Source: Murinocardiopsis flavida | Lineage (GTDB): Bacteria; Actinomycetota; Actinomycetes; Streptosporangiales; Streptosporangiaceae | Assembly: GCF_003014485.1 (NCBI RefSeq) | Contig: NZ_PYGA01000030.1 | Coordinates: 1-64,000, forward strand | Length of the DNA stretch: 64,000 bases | Direction: 5' to 3' | Shown here: piece by piece, positions 8,128 to 16,283 of the stretch | Layout of the letters: the number at the start of each line of letters is the position of its first letter | How positions within the stretch are numbered: position 1 is the first letter of the stretch | The notes under the pieces: generated by a model | What the model was told of the DNA's origin: nothing | Database searches by the model: none | What the model saw: only the letters and a program-made list of their open reading frames with translations | Made by a program: the position numbers and the translations under genes

Positions 8128-8521
8128 ACGCCTCTGGCTGGTCGCAGCAACACTCGTCCTCGTCGGCGTCGCATTCAGCACCTTCGCGTTCATGGTGTCC
8201 GCGAACTGGATCTTCCCGACGATCCTCGTCGCCGTCTTCTGCTACTCCCTCTGGACCATGTTCCGGACCCACCTCCGCCCGGACGAAGCCTCAGACGGAG
8301 CCCGACTGGGATCAGGGAAACTGCTCGATGAGCGCGACAGGTCGATGCAGCAGAACACCTTCGCGATCGTCGGCTACGTCGCCGTTCCGCTGGGAATCCT
8401 CAGCTCGTACTCCATCATCCTCTTCGACACCCTCGACCCGAAGAACGTCGTCCACGCCCAGTTCGTGATCCTCCTGATCACCTGGACAGCGGCAGGCACC
8501 TACGTCACCCGCAAAAAGTAA
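8114..8521 (+). CDS. Four-helix membrane protein, DUF2178-like
   Basis: A 135-residue integral membrane protein with hydrophobic helices at about 8-25, 30-48, 82-102 and 112-130. A cytoplasmic loop carries LDERDRSMQQNTF, which resembles the DERD motif of DUF2178-type proteins that are typically paired with a small XRE gene. GAGGAG lies 7 bases before ATG 8114; a second ATG at 8120 is possible. It is coexpressed with the XRE gene. Function is unknown. Confidence 0.75.
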   Translation: MLMTKRLWLVAATLVLVGVAFSTFAFMVSANWIFPTILVAVFCYSLWTMFRTHLRPDEASDGARLGSGKLLDERDRSMQQNTFAIVGYVAVPLGILSSYSIILFDTLDPKNVVHAQFVILLITWTAAGTYVTRKK

Positions 8522-8582
8522 CCCGAAGCCCTGCTGTTCGGCTCCGTCCACGACGGCTGGAGCGGTCTGTCTGATCCGCGCC

Positions 8583-9044
8583 CTAAGTTGGCGGCGTCAC
8601 CGCCACGGTTATCTCTCCTGAGGGACGGCATTCCAGAAGTACTCGACGCTCCGGGGCGAACACCCAGAACACGGGGCCGACCTCAACAACGGACTCGACG
8701 TGGGAAATGAGGGTGCTCGCAGGCAGCAACATGCTGGGCAGGTCGAGCGAACCCCAGAACAGCACGACAACTGGTTCCCGATCGATTCGGTCAACCACGA
8801 GCTGTCGGACGAGCATGACTGCGTCGGCTTCATCCTCGTAGATGTGAGTTTCGGCATCGGGCGTCGAACTCCAGTCCAGCCCTCCTGTCGATTCCGCAGG
8901 GAACAGGTCCATGCTAACGGACTCGAACTGACGACTCTCATCGAAGGAGAGAAAACGGACTCCGGAATTCTCGGTACGAGCCGCCCTCCGCAATCCGTCG
9001 GGAACGGATCCGCGGTTGGCCCCGTAGACCTCGCTGGGCCTCAT
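8583..9044 (-). CDS. Putative immunity protein for the 9041-10648 toxin
   Basis: A 153-residue acidic protein, probably beta-rich (segments such as VVVLFWGSLDLPSMLLP and VFWVFAPERRVLLECRP), with no signal peptide or membrane helix. Its ATG 9044-9042 overlaps the toxin stop in an ATGA. Base composition appears less GC-rich than the flanking core genes, suggesting acquisition together with the toxin tip. The family is not recognised. The immunity role is inferred from the coupling and from the equivalent position at the paralogous locus. Confidence 0.7.
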   Translation of the reverse strand: MRPSEVYGANRGSVPDGLRRAARTENSGVRFLSFDESRQFESVSMDLFPAESTGGLDWSSTPDAETHIYEDEADAVMLVRQLVVDRIDREPVVVLFWGSLDLPSMLLPASTLISHVESVVEVGPVFWVFAPERRVLLECRPSGEITVAVTPPT

Positions 9045-10648
9045 GTGTTGTTCTTCAGGAGTTTGGCGAATTCGTCTTCGGTTCCCTCCCAGGGAACCGC
9101 GTACTTCTTCGCAGTTTTTCCTTTCCCAACCATGATGTTGATGTGCGGTCCCTTCTTTGGGTCGTAGTCCATGCGGAACTCCTTGTAAACACCATTCACT
9201 CTTGTGGTGAACCCAGTTTTCTTTCCGTATGTGGAGGTCGCCGTCTCCAGCCGGCCGTAGAGCGGCTTGCGAGTTGCGGGGTCGATTTCCCCGAGCAGAT
9301 CCAACGCCTTATTGCGCGCCTGCTCGAACTTGTCGAACTTGTCGAGGACGATTTCAGGGCAGCGCTCATCGTTGTGCGTCAGGAGACCGGAACCGCGTCC
9401 TACATAGTAGGTGTGCAGGTCGGCGATGGTCAGGTTGTACACGTCCCGGTCAGGGGAGGTGCGGGTGGCGGTGGCGCGGACCTCGGCCCATTCGCCCTCG
9501 GCTGTGCGCAGCCGGTCACCCGGGCGGAGGTCTTCGGCGTCGAGCCACTCCGCGTCTTCTGGGGACCAGAAGGGGTGTTCGTCGGTGGCGGTGACGGTTC
9601 CAGTAGCGCCGCTGTCGTCGGTCACGGTGATCGTGACGAGGGTCTTCTTGCCTGAGCCCTCGATCAGGTCGGTGACCGGGCGGGGGCCCTCTTTGCCCGT
9701 GCGGGGGTCGAAGGCCAGCACCTCGTCGCCGACCGCGATCTCTTCAATGGGGAGAGTTGAGCCGTCGGCCAACAGGACCTGGGTCCCTGGAACGAAGCTG
9801 TTGGGCTTCTTACCGCCGGCCTGCGGCATCGGGCAGCTGGTCGGCTCCGGTTCCTTCTTTTTCTTCTGCTCTTCGCGCTTCTTCTTGAGGTCGTCGAGCT
9901 TCTTCTTCTGATCGGCGAGCTGCTTCTTGACCTTGTCGTAGGCCTTGGAACCCTTGCGCCACTTGTCGAAGAGCTTGTACGCCTTGGGGATCTTGGAGAC
10001 GAACTTCGCCGCCTTGGTCCACGGGATCACCTCCAGCGCGGTGCTCAGGCAGGCCACGACGTCGCCCTCGGTGAAGCACTTCTTGGCGTCGTTGTAGCCG
10101 ATCAGTTCCTTGAGCAGGTCAAGCAGGAGCTTGTCGATCTTCCCCGCGCCGGACTTCTTCTCATCGGCGTCCTTGAGAAGGTCGTCGTACTCCTTCTGGG
10201 CGTCCTCGATCTTCTTGTCGAGGTCGGGGTCCACCGCGGCGTTGTTCCCGGCCTGCGAGGTCCCGCCGTCCGGGGCCGCGGGGTCCCCCTGACCCGCTTC
10301 GTCAGGGTCGCCCGCTGCGTCGGGGTCGCCCCCACCGCCATCGGGATCGCCCGGTGCGTCCGGGTCGCCGCCCCCGCTGGGGTCGCCCTGGCCGGGTGCC
10401 GCAGGGTCGCCGGGCTCGCCCGGGCCTCCCTGGTCGTCGGGTTTCGACGCGGAGCCGTCCGGGCCGCCCTTCGCCGGGTCGCAGTGCGCCGCGTCGTACA
10501 ACTCGCACACCGCCGCCGACACGGCCGGGGTGACCGCAGTGGGCAGACCTGCCGAGATCAAAGCTGCGACGATGGCCGCGGAAAGGACGACGAGTGCGCC
10601 GTACTCCAAACTTCCCGCACCGGAATCGGCGCGCCAAACCCAGCGCAT
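9041..10648 (-). CDS. Polymorphic toxin: prepilin-type signal, HINT domain, unknown C-terminal toxin
   Basis: A 535-residue paralogue of the 1994-3478 product. The N-terminus has G10 followed by AGSLEY and a hydrophobic helix, again the class III prepilin pattern. A long Gly/Asp/Pro linker spans about 58-135. The conserved Lys-rich region spans about 140-270. The HINT domain spans about 283-426 (NSFVPGTQVLLADG, HPFW at 358-361, LLTHN). Predicted self-cleavage after N426 would free a 109-residue C-terminal domain containing FRMDYDPKKGPHINIMVGKG. That tip is unrelated to the tip of the other locus; it may be an RNase-like toxin, but I cannot assign it. A 57-bp stretch (9951-10007) is identical to 2871-2927. 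Confidence 0.87.
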   Translation of the reverse strand: MRWVWRADSGAGSLEYGALVVLSAAIVAALISAGLPTAVTPAVSAAVCELYDAAHCDPAKGGPDGSASKPDDQGGPGEPGDPAAPGQGDPSGGGDPDAPGDPDGGGGDPDAAGDPDEAGQGDPAAPDGGTSQAGNNAAVDPDLDKKIEDAQKEYDDLLKDADEKKSGAGKIDKLLLDLLKELIGYNDAKKCFTEGDVVACLSTALEVIPWTKAAKFVSKIPKAYKLFDKWRKGSKAYDKVKKQLADQKKKLDDLKKKREEQKKKKEPEPTSCPMPQAGGKKPNSFVPGTQVLLADGSTLPIEEIAVGDEVLAFDPRTGKEGPRPVTDLIEGSGKKTLVTITVTDDSGATGTVTATDEHPFWSPEDAEWLDAEDLRPGDRLRTAEGEWAEVRATATRTSPDRDVYNLTIADLHTYYVGRGSGLLTHNDERCPEIVLDKFDKFEQARNKALDLLGEIDPATRKPLYGRLETATSTYGKKTGFTTRVNGVYKEFRMDYDPKKGPHINIMVGKGKTAKKYAVPWEGTEDEFAKLLKNNT

Positions 10649-10851
10649 TGGATCTCACTTTCGTGATGGGGGATGATCCACTGCTTCCGACGCATCGTAG
10701 CCGGGCCGCGTTCCGACCGCGCATTGGTTTTCGACCGCATCCGGTCACGCGGATTGATCGGCGCTCTCCGGATATGAGTCACCTGCATGGTTGCGGCCGT
10801 CGCAACGAATGGTGAGGGGGGTCCAAGCGACCATCCGCAGATTCCGGACGG

Positions 10852-11316
10852 TCAGGCGAGAGCGCTCCGCAGCCGGTCGAGGAAGGGGCGCTGGGCCTTG
10901 ATGATCTTCTCGGCGGCTTCTTCGAGGGGGAACCAGGCGGCGCGGTCGATCTCGGGGAAGGTCTGCATTCGACCGGAGCCTTTCGGCCATTCCATCTCGA
11001 AGGTGCCCGGCACCACCAGGCCCGGGTCGAGGTCGCCGCGCAGCGCCCAGGCCGTCACGATCTTGCCGCTGGACTGGCGGACGGTGCCCAGATCCAGCAG
11101 CTCGCCCGATGGCACCGGAAGCCCCAGCTCCTCCTGGAATTCACGCCGCGCCGCGGATTCGGGTGTCTCGCCGGGCCCGTACTCGCCCTTGGGGATCGAC
11201 CACGCGCCGGCGCCGCGCCGCTCCCAGAACGGCCCGCCCATGTGTCCGAGGAGCACCTCGGTGTCGGCGTCCGACCTGCGGAACAGCAGGATCCCGGCGC
11301 TGCGCTGTGCGACCAC
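10852..11316 (-). CDS. NUDIX hydrolase
   Basis: A 154-residue NUDIX enzyme that hydrolyses a nucleoside-diphosphate-linked compound. A complete Nudix box spans residues 44-66: GEYGPGETPESAARREF followed by QEELG, with E59, E62 and E63 as metal ligands. The N-terminal SAGILLFRR strand and the KGEYGPGE variant resemble MutT-like or Ap4A-type members. Start is GTG 11316. It stands alone between the second toxin and a GlxA-type regulator, so the substrate is unknown. Confidence 0.9.
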   Translation of the reverse strand: MVAQRSAGILLFRRSDADTEVLLGHMGGPFWERRGAGAWSIPKGEYGPGETPESAARREFQEELGLPVPSGELLDLGTVRQSSGKIVTAWALRGDLDPGLVVPGTFEMEWPKGSGRMQTFPEIDRAAWFPLEEAAEKIIKAQRPFLDRLRSALA

Positions 11317-11420
11317 GACGCCAAGTGTGCCCGACCCGCACGGCTCAAGCAGCGTCCGACACTGCCTTTGGAGGCCGTCGCGGCCTTCGGCCGCATGCCC
11401 GCGGGATCAACGGCGTCTAC

Positions 11421-12464
11421 CTACCGTTCAGAGGCTGAGAGTGCTGCGCCGAAACGCCTCCGGTAGGCGGTGGGGCTCAGGCCGGTGCGGCGGCGCATCT
11501 GGGCGCGCAGGTTCGCGGCCGTGCCGAGTCCGCTCGCGCGGGCGACCGCGTCCAATCCCAGCCCGCCGCGCTCGATCAGCCGGCGGGCCAGCTCCACCCG
11601 CTCGGCGATGAGCCACGCCAGCGGGGTCGTACCCAGCTCGGCCTGGAAGCGCCGGTGCAGGGTTGCCGGGCTGACCGCCGCCCGCTCCGCGAGGTCGGCG
11701 ACGGTCAGCGTCCGGTCCAAGCGCGCCTGCGCCCACGCGAGTACGGACGCCAGGGAGGTGTCCCCCACCACGGGAACGGGCCGTTCGATGAACTGCCGTT
11801 GGCCTGCGTCGCGGTGCGCGGCGAACACCAGCCGCCGGCCGACCGTGTTGGCGATCTCGGCGCCGTGGTCGCGGGCGATCATGTGGAGGCCGAGGTCGAG
11901 CGCTGCCGCGCTCCCCGCCGCGGTGAGGATGTCGCCGTCGGCCACGAACAGGACGTCGGGGTCGAGCCGCACCTCGGGAAAGCGGTGGCCGAACGCCTCT
12001 GCCCAGCGCCAGTGCGTTGTGGCCCGGCGCCCGTCGAGCACCCCCGCCGCGGCCAGGGTGAACGCCCCGGTGCAAAAGCTCGCCAGCCGGGCGCCGCGCC
12101 CGGCCGCCCGCCTGATCGTCGCCAGTACCGCCGCGCTCGGCGGCACCTCCGGGTCGGGCCTGTTGGGCGCGATCACGGTGTCGGCGCGTTCCGCGCGGTC
12201 GAGCCCCGCCACGCCGGTCAAGGTGAGGAGGCCGTCGTGCATGCGGACGGTGGGCTCGGGGGCGCACACGACGAAGTCGTACCAGGGCCGGTCGATCTCG
12301 GGGCGGGCCAGCCCGAAGAGCTCGGTCGCCACGGACATCTCGAACGGGTTCGACCCATCCTCGACGACCATCGCGACCCGGTGCCGCGCACCGCGGCCGC
12401 CGTTCTGGTCGTTTTGGTCGTTCGAGCCATACGGGTTGTGCGAGGATCCATGCGGCATGTGCAA
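11421..12464 (-). CDS. GlxA-family regulator (DJ-1/PfpI + AraC HTH)
   Basis: A 347-residue transcriptional regulator. Residues about 28-195 form a DJ-1/PfpI-like amidase-fold sensor with the family signature ASFCTGAFTLAAAGVLDG and TTHWRWAE. Residues about 240-345 hold two AraC helix-turn-helices (TVADLAERAAVSPATLHRRF and LDAVARASGLGTAANLRAQM). It is divergent from a small cupin gene 46 bases away, the likely target. The first ATG (12464) is used; another at 12458 is possible. Confidence 0.88.
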   Translation of the reverse strand: MHMPHGSSHNPYGSNDQNDQNGGRGARHRVAMVVEDGSNPFEMSVATELFGLARPEIDRPWYDFVVCAPEPTVRMHDGLLTLTGVAGLDRAERADTVIAPNRPDPEVPPSAAVLATIRRAAGRGARLASFCTGAFTLAAAGVLDGRRATTHWRWAEAFGHRFPEVRLDPDVLFVADGDILTAAGSAAALDLGLHMIARDHGAEIANTVGRRLVFAAHRDAGQRQFIERPVPVVGDTSLASVLAWAQARLDRTLTVADLAERAAVSPATLHRRFQAELGTTPLAWLIAERVELARRLIERGGLGLDAVARASGLGTAANLRAQMRRRTGLSPTAYRRRFGAALSASER

Positions 12465-12510
12465 TTCCTAGCACTCACACCACTGCCGCGCCACCGGCCA
12501 GGATGAGCGC

Positions 12511-12945
<435 letters not shown>

Positions 12946-13022
12946 GGACGCCAGGGCACCGGGATGGTGGGACGGCGGACCTGCCGTTCCGCTACCGTCC
13001 CGGTGACGAGAGGGGTGGTTCG

Positions 13023-13670
13023 ATGACGGCCGCCATCGACGCGTGGGACCGGTTGTTCGGCGCGGCCACGGGTCTCGCCGTCGCCGCGGGCGGCGCATGG
13101 GAGGACGCCGTCCGGCTGCCGTTCGGCACCGGTGCCCCCGAGGACACCGGGCCGTGGCTCGCGCGGGCCGGGTCCGATGTGGCGATCGAGGTCGCATTCG
13201 ACACCGGCGCGTTCGTCGGTGTCCGGCTGCGGCCCGACGAACGGAGCAGCGCCGTGAACATCGTGACGGCACTGCACAGCGGACTCGGCACTCTCGCCGA
13301 CGCCGGGCCGGTGCCGGCCTCTGCCGCCATGGAGCGCGTCGAACGCGTGGTCGGACCGCGGTTCCACCATGTGCGGCCCGACCACGCCGAACTGGGCGTC
13401 CTCGACCGATGGCAGAGCCTGGGCCATCTCCGGATGGAACTGCCGGTCCCGATGAGCCCGCCGACCGGCGCACCCGGCGTCCCCGCCGACGCGCCCGGCC
13501 CGATCATCATGGAGATCGGCTTCGGCCCCGAGGCCGACGGGTGGCTCGGCGCTCCGGTCTCGGCCTCCGTCCCCGGCCGGGGGCACCGTGTCGATCCCGC
13601 CCGGTGGCGCGCCGTCGCACTGCTCCCGACCGATCTTTGCGTCCGGGCGGGCTGCCGGGATCACCCGTGA
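13023..13670 (+). CDS. Hypothetical protein
   Basis: A 215-residue soluble protein with no recognised domain. Recognisable pieces are an N-terminal amphipathic helix (AIDAWDRLFGAATGLAVAAG), a mixed alpha/beta middle and a Pro/Gly-rich stretch at about 150-165. There is no signal peptide. GAGAGGGG upstream of ATG 13023 and codon use typical of the window support it as real. It precedes the LLM oxidoreductase by about 180 bases on the same strand. Confidence 0.6.
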   Translation: MTAAIDAWDRLFGAATGLAVAAGGAWEDAVRLPFGTGAPEDTGPWLARAGSDVAIEVAFDTGAFVGVRLRPDERSSAVNIVTALHSGLGTLADAGPVPASAAMERVERVVGPRFHHVRPDHAELGVLDRWQSLGHLRMELPVPMSPPTGAPGVPADAPGPIIMEIGFGPEADGWLGAPVSASVPGRGHRVDPARWRAVALLPTDLCVRAGCRDHP

Positions 13671-13687
13671 CCATGTCCGGAGGACTC

Positions 13688-13720
13688 CCTTCGGCACGCC
13701 CGCTTCGGCACGCCCGCCCG
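13688..13720. repeat. Two-copy 15-bp direct repeat
   Basis: Adjacent copies of a string containing TTCGGCACGCCCGC at about 13691 and 13706, in the short gap between the hypothetical gene and the LLM oxidoreductase. It is probably a simple duplication. Confidence 0.6.
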
Positions 13721-13850
13721 TCCGGCTCCGTACAGCGGCGACCGGTTCCCCACCGGTCAGGCCGGGCCTTTGCCCGCTTCGGATGTGCAGGCGGCGCTGC
13801 TGCGGGCAGGGGGCCGGGCGGTACGGCATCCGCACGATGGAGGCAGCCTG

Positions 13851-14825
13851 ATGCAGATCGGATACAAGCTGTTCGCCGAGGGGTACTCGCCGCAGGAGAT
13901 CGTCCGCCAAGCGGTGCGCGCCGAGGCGGTCGGCTTCGACTTTGTCGAGGTCAGCGACCACTTCCACCCGTGGCTGCCCGAGCACGGGCACTCCGGGTTC
14001 GCGTGGTCCATCCTCGCCGCGGTCGCGGCCCGCACCGAGCGGATCACCATGGCGACCGGCGTCACCTGCCCGTTCATTCGGTACCACCCGGCGATCATCG
14101 CGCAGGCGGCCGCGACCACGGCGCTGCTGTCCCAAGGCCGGTTCGTGCTCGGCCTCGGCTCGGGCGAACAGCTCAACGAGCACGTCGTCGGACGGGGATG
14201 GCCGCCGGTCGACCGGCGGCACGCCATGCTCCGCGAGTCCCTGGAGATCATCCGGCTGCTGTGGTCGGGCGGCTACCACTCCTACGACGGGAGGTACCTG
14301 ACCTTGGAGGACGCCCAGGTGTTCGACCTCCCCGAAGAGTCCCCGCCGATCATCATCGCCGCCGGCGGGCCGGCGGCGGCCCGCATCGCCGCCGAAATGG
14401 GCGACGGGGTGTTCGTCACCCAACCCGACGCCGGGCTGCTGCGCGCCTACACCGAGGCGGGCGGCAAGGGCGACCGCTACGCGGAGGTGCCGTTGGCCTG
14501 GGCGACGGACGACGCCGCGGCGCTCGCCAGCGCGCGCTCGATGTTCCGGTTCGGCCTCACTGGTTGGAAGGTGCAGGCGGAGCTGCCCAACCCCGTCAAC
14601 TTCGACGCGGCGACCGCGTTCATCGACAACGCCGACATGGCGTCCGCGTTCGGCTACGGCCCCGACCCCGAACGCCACATCGAGGCGGTGCGGACGTTCA
14701 GCGACGCCGGGTACGACCGGCTCACCCTCGTCAACGCGGGTCCCGACCCCGACGGCTTCTTCGACTTCTACGCGACGGAACTCGCCGAACCGCTGCGGTC
14801 GGGGGCACTCTCCGGCCGAGGCTAG
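13851..14825 (+). CDS. F420-dependent LLM-class oxidoreductase (G6PDH-like)
   Basis: A 324-residue TIM-barrel flavin/F420-dependent oxidoreductase. The N-terminus MQIGYKLFAEGYSPQEIV and the segments VSDHFHPW, LGLGSGEQLNEHV and WPPVDRRHAML resemble the F420-dependent glucose-6-phosphate dehydrogenase subfamily. Family members transfer hydride to or from F420, and the presence of one implies F420 biosynthesis in the host. ATG 13851 gives the normal family N-terminus; a longer start adds 27 unconserved residues. The true substrate need not be glucose-6-phosphate. Confidence 0.88.
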   Translation: MQIGYKLFAEGYSPQEIVRQAVRAEAVGFDFVEVSDHFHPWLPEHGHSGFAWSILAAVAARTERITMATGVTCPFIRYHPAIIAQAAATTALLSQGRFVLGLGSGEQLNEHVVGRGWPPVDRRHAMLRESLEIIRLLWSGGYHSYDGRYLTLEDAQVFDLPEESPPIIIAAGGPAAARIAAEMGDGVFVTQPDAGLLRAYTEAGGKGDRYAEVPLAWATDDAAALASARSMFRFGLTGWKVQAELPNPVNFDAATAFIDNADMASAFGYGPDPERHIEAVRTFSDAGYDRLTLVNAGPDPDGFFDFYATELAEPLRSGALSGRG

Positions 14826-15006
14826 GAGGTTTTCTGTGGGGCGTGTTCTGTGGGGCGTGGTTCTGCCGGAACGGAGCGCCGACCAGCACCACGACCGCCC
14901 AACCGCCCTGCTGTGAGTTCTCGCCTCGCCGTGCGGGGGTGGGGGTGGGGGTGGGTGCCGAGAGCGTCCTGCGCCGCGGGGGACCTGGGCTGGGCTGCCG
15001 TTGAGC

Positions 15007-15030
15007 CTGCGCAGCAGCGTCGGCCGAAGC
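15007..15030 (-). repeat. Dispersed 24-bp motif, copy 1
   Basis: On the minus strand this reads GCTTCGG, then CCGACGCTGCTGCGCAG. Related copies occur at 23760-23783 (plus strand) and as the left half of the palindrome at 31878-31915. All three are intergenic. Confidence 0.5.
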
Positions 15031-15204
15031 GGACGCCGGGCCTTTTCTGCTCGGGGAGGGGCTGAGGGCAGGGAGGGGCGACGTGGGTGTCTGACGTGGG
15101 TTGTGTGGGGGGCGAGCCCGGCGGTCGTAGTGCGGGGTGTGTTTCGGCCGTCGCGGGCCCCCGCTGCGCGACAATCGCGAAGCGGCGCAGTAGGGGCGTG
15201 CGCA

Positions 15205-15360
15205 GGCTTTCCGGCAGCCTGGCTGCTGTCTGCTGAGGTTGAGGACGCTCTCGCCCGTGGGCGGCTGTCGGCTGGGGCGGGGGACACTCTCGCCCGTGGG
15301 CGGCTGCCCACTGGAACGGAGGGCTCTTCCCCTGTGGCCTCTACGATTCAGACCCGGGGT
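15205..15360. repeat. Minisatellite array 1, 39-bp period
   Basis: Four consecutive 39-bp units start at 15205, 15244, 15283 and 15322. The middle two are close (both contain CTCTCGCCCGTGGGCGGCTG) and the outer two are degenerate. It shares its period with a second array at 15835-16029, on the other side of a broken gene. Confidence 0.7.
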
Positions 15361-15453
15361 GCGAGGGCGGCCCTGGGGAGTGCTTCGTGGACGCTTCCGG
15401 TGCGGCGGTGGACGGGCGTCCTCCCGTGACTTCGCGCGGGGGTATGCGCCACC

Positions 15454-15789
15454 ATGGGCGTCATGGACATCGTGGACACCCCGAGCGCCGAGTGGACCAC
15501 CATCGCGCACTACGAGAACCTGCCGGGCTGCCCGCATCCCATGGCGGCCGCCCGCACATGACTGCGCGAGCGCGGCATCGACTGGACGCCGTTCGAGCGT
15601 GACGAGGTCGCCGTGGATCTCGCATGCGGCGTCGGTGCGGACGGGCGCTGGCACTGCTGGTCCATCGTCCGCGTCCGGGCCTACGCGCTGCGGCGGCTCG
15701 GCCTGCACCCCGACCAGCCGACCGCCGCGGTCACCGGTCCGTCGCCGCCCGGATGGTGGCACGCCGCCGCGGAACGCAACGCCCGCTAG
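15454..15789 (+). pseudogene. Small gene interrupted by one in-frame TGA
   Basis: One reading frame of 111 codons from ATG 15454 to TAG 15787-15789 is broken only by TGA at 15559-15561 (codon 36). Upstream it reads MDIVDTPSAEWTTIAHYENL; downstream it reads LRERGIDWTPFERDE, GRWHCWSIVRVRAYALRRLG and PPGWWHAAAERNAR. Both halves have ordinary soluble-protein composition, and a CGA to TGA change would explain the break. No SECIS-like context or known selenoprotein family was noticed. Family unknown. It is flanked on both sides by 39-bp minisatellites. Confidence 0.6.
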
Positions 15790-15834
15790 CCGACGGGTGT
15801 CACCCCGGCTCCGCACGCTGTCGGCGGGGTCGGT

Positions 15835-16029
15835 CGCAGCGCTCGGTGGCGGTAGTCGGCCGCACGATTCAACCGCAGCGCTCGGCGGCTGTAGTCGGGC
15901 GCGGCAGTCGGCCGCAGTGTTCCGCCGCGGCAGTCGGGCGCGGCAGTAGGGCGCAGCGCTCGGCGGCGGCGGTCGGGCGCGGTAGTCGGGCGCAGTGTTC
16001 CGCCGCGGGGGTCGGCGGCGTTGCGCCGC
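15835..16029. repeat. Minisatellite array 2, five 39-bp units built of 13-mers
   Basis: Units start exactly every 39 bp at 15835, 15874, 15913, 15952 and 15991. Each starts CGCAGCGCTCGG or CGCAGTGTTCCGCCGCGG, and the two types partly alternate. Each unit divides into three 13-mers of the form CGCGGCAGTCGGG. It lies between the broken gene and the 3' end of the PLDc_N gene. There are no unique spacers, so it is not a CRISPR array. Confidence 0.9.
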
Positions 16030-16052
16030 CGACCCGGCCCCCGCCATACGGG

Positions 16053-16283
16053 TTAGTGGTAGTGGTACATCGCGGGCTGGACGTTGTTCCGTCCGACGAG
16101 GAACCAGAGGATGCTGCCCACGAACGGCGCGAGGAACACGAGGACGCACCAGACGAGCTTCATCCCGCCGGTGAGGCGCGCACTGATGATGCCGATCACC
16201 GCGGCGATGATCAGGACCACGTAGGCGATCATGGCCGCCGCAACGGCGGCGAGTCCGGCGATGGCGATGATTTCTTCGGACAC
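16053..16283 (-). CDS. Small PLDc_N-type membrane protein
   Basis: A 76-residue protein with two membrane helices (about 5-34 and 41-62), ending RNNVQPAMYHYH. The segment MKLVWCVLVFLAPFVGSILW followed by FLVGR is the PLDc_N hallmark, the membrane region found N-terminal to cardiolipin-synthase-type proteins but here standing alone. GTG 16283 is preceded by AGGAGG at about 16290-16295. Stand-alone copies are common in actinomycetes and their role is not established. Confidence 0.88.
   Translation of the reverse strand: MSEEIIAIAGLAAVAAAMIAYVVLIIAAVIGIISARLTGGMKLVWCVLVFLAPFVGSILWFLVGRNNVQPAMYHYH

Larger units (their letters stand above)
14826..15453. other. 628-bp gene-free region
   Basis: No convincing gene is visible. 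It holds a G-rich run of GGGGGT units at about 14935-14956, a copy of a dispersed motif at 15007-15030 and a 39-bp minisatellite at 15205-15360. Long open frames exist in all phases but their amino acid content is compositionally biased and resembles no protein. Confidence 0.6.

Noticed and set aside
1638-10648. Sec-dependent or RHS-type toxins
   Set aside because: There is no AxA signal-peptidase site, no YD-repeat shell and no WXG/LXG domain. The G/xxxxEY pattern before the hydrophobic helix argues for prepilin processing.
8583-10648. A mobile element delivering the second toxin locus
   Set aside because: No transposase, integrase, att-like repeat or target-site duplication was seen around either locus. 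Duplication or conversion through the shared region explains the data.
15559-15561. TGA as a selenocysteine codon
   Set aside because: No known selenoprotein motif (for example CxxU) surrounds it and no SECIS-like hairpin is obvious. A nonsense mutation is simpler.
15835-16029. Possible CRISPR array
   Set aside because: The units are contiguous with no unique spacers, and there are no cas genes.
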